A DNA stretch of 17,181 bases from Chloroflexota bacterium (GTDB lineage: Bacteria; Chloroflexota; UBA5177; JANWHV01). The position numbers and the translations under genes were made by a program. The stretch covers positions 1-17,181 of the forward strand of contig JAICHN010000054.1 in assembly GCA_025924845.1 (NCBI GenBank). The letters run 5' to 3'. Positions 16,301 to 17,181 of this stretch are shown piece after piece (position 1 is the stretch's first letter; every line of letters starts with the position of its first letter). The notes beneath the pieces were generated by a model, which made no database searches, was not told where the DNA came from, and saw only the letters and a program-made list of their open reading frames with translations.

Positions 16301-16780
16301 GGCCACGGCGAGCGCCTCATCCACCGAATGGGCCACCTTGCTGCGCGGTGTGGGCACATCGATCTCGTTCAGGCGATGCACGAAGCGATCGCGATCCTCG
16401 GTGTCGCGGATCGTCTCAATCGGCGTACCGAGTACCCGGACTCCATGCCGCGCCAGCACGCCACGTTCGGCCAGGGTGAGGCCGCAATTCAGCGCGGTCT
16501 GCCCCCCGAACGACAGCATGATCGCGTCGGGATGCTCGCGTTCGATCACCCTCTCCACGAAATAGGGATCGACGGGGACAAAGTACACCCGATCGGCGAA
16601 GTTGGCGCTGGTCTGCACCGTGGCGATATTCGGATTGACCAGCACCACGCGAACGCCCTCTTCCTTGAGGGCCTTGACGGCCTGCGAGCCCGAGTAATCG
16701 AACTCCCCGGCCTCGCCGATCTTCAATGCGCCGCTGCCCAGCAGCAGCACCGTACGCGGCGCGGGGGACGGTTCGGACAT
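13376..16780 (-). CDS. carB: Carbamoyl-phosphate synthase large subunit, CAD/CPS1-like type
   Basis: CarB makes carbamoyl phosphate from bicarbonate, ammonia (from glutamine via CarA) and two ATP, feeding pyrimidine and arginine synthesis. The product is 1134 residues from ATG. The first synthetase half (~10-410) starts with [20 protein letters not shown]; an oligomerisation region follows (~430-580). The second half (~595-980) starts [17 protein letters not shown], and an MGS-like allosteric domain lies at ~993-1115. ATP-grasp and active-site stretches are intact: [47 protein letters not shown]. Several of these ([30 protein letters not shown]) match eukaryotic CAD/CPS1 rather than E. coli CarB. 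GGGAG at 16793-16789 lies 8 bases before the ATG; a TTG five codons upstream is less likely. No carA is adjacent in the window. The stop lies within the downstream IF-3-like gene's ribosome binding site. Confidence 0.97.
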   Translation of the reverse strand: [1134 protein letters not shown]

Positions 16781-16818
16781 GCGGCGCGCTCCCAACCACT
16801 CTCTAATCAGTATGCTCG

Positions 16819-16843
16819 TGCCCCCGGAGGTCCGATGGGCACC
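16819..16843. repeat. Small inverted repeat in the carB leader
   Basis: GTGCCC (16819-16824) and GGGCAC (16838-16843) can pair, and an inner CGGA/TCCG can extend the hairpin. It lies 39 bases upstream of the carB ATG. It does not match the PyrR-binding loop consensus that I know, so I assign no function. The rest of the 113-base gap 16781-16893 shows only the carB ribosome binding site and no convincing promoter. Confidence 0.3.
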
Positions 16844-16893
16844 TCACCTATGGTAGCGGAGAGTGCGGTCGCCTGGGTACGGATGACTATCGT

Positions 16894-17163
16894 TCAGTCG
16901 CTGTTTCCATTTTCGACGTCTGTGAACGGATTGGGATCGAGGGTAAGGCCGTTATAGATTTGAGAGAGGGGCAGTATCATGTCCACGGACTCCAGCCGAG
17001 CCGCCGCCCCTTCGACAATGGTGAGATAGCGCCAGACGCCATCCGCCCCTTTCTGGAAAAGGGTTGCCAGCGGCCGTCGATTATCGAGGATCAGATTACG
17101 AAACAGTTCGAGGTAAAGCCGCTCGGACGCGCTGATGATTTGGTCATCAGCTGCTACGCGATC
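16894..17163 (-). pseudogene. Degenerate C-terminal fragment resembling a Uma2-family protein
   Basis: An open stretch of 89 codons ends at the stop 16896-16894. Its 5' side is blocked by an in-frame TGA at 17166-17164, and the other two minus frames also stop nearby. No ATG, GTG or TTG with a ribosome binding site opens it before the conserved-looking part. The translation includes LILDNRRPLATLFQKGADGVWR, with an intact C-terminal pattern (LESVDMILPLSQIYNGL) like the end of Uma2 (DUF820, PD-(D/E)XK fold) proteins: a rest after DxRRP, an aromatic-rich DGxW strand, then a LESLxxxLPLxxIY-like end. The nuclease core would lie outside the window. A frameshift near 17160 or real decay would explain the stops. 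Family assignment is from memory and weak. Confidence 0.35.
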
Positions 17164-17181
17164 TCAATCGATCGCAAGATC

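Noticed and set aside
16819..16843. PyrR-type attenuator in the carB leader
   Set aside because: The loop does not fit the PyrR-binding consensus I know, and no antiterminator/terminator pair is visible.

Overview
The window is dense, GC-rich bacterial DNA with no RNA genes, CRISPR array or insertion sequence that I can see. Two features point to the phylum Chloroflexota (a Thermomicrobia-like or related lineage is possible). One is a secreted Asp-box protein at 9669-11375 ending in a tandem domain with FGTPL, QLFTRARLEWHPE and LGLLGRE motifs, a type I associate with this phylum. The other is a flagellar cluster with Gram-positive-like spacing but unusual gene order. The phylum call is an inference, not a demonstrated fact.

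Region 1 (1-7422, + strand) is the distal part of a flagellar operon: the end of fliI (export ATPase), fliJ (export chaperone), a two-enzyme cell-wall hydrolase (M23 endopeptidase plus lytic transglycosylase), flgB (proximal rod), fliK (hook-length control), flgD (hook cap scaffold) and flgE (hook). fliI/fliJ and hydrolase/flgB overlap by ATGA, and the other gaps are 15-33 bp, so this reads as one transcript. Together the products export and assemble rod and hook, with the hydrolase probably opening the peptidoglycan for the rod. A perfect 18-bp stem hairpin (7436-7477) closes the operon and runs into the start codon of the next gene.

Region 2 (7477-11375) is accessory: a short-chain dehydrogenase on the + strand, then on the - strand an MFS transporter and a secreted Asp-box repeat protein.

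Region 3 (11495-16780, - strand) is a housekeeping cluster transcribed carB -> IF-3-like -> aroA. CarB is the large subunit of carbamoyl-phosphate synthetase and looks more like the eukaryotic CAD/CPS1 type than E. coli CarB. The IF-3-like gene is coupled to the carB stop codon and is divergent. aroA (EPSP synthase) follows 35 bp later and has a large inverted repeat in its first codons. No carA lies upstream. The last ~290 bases hold a degenerate fragment on the - strand that resembles the C-terminal end of a Uma2-type protein.

I found no clear new defence or mobile system. The best leads are the divergent IF-3-like gene in a carB-aroA cluster, the two long perfect or near-perfect hairpins overlapping gene starts, and the fused M23/transglycosylase in the flagellar operon.
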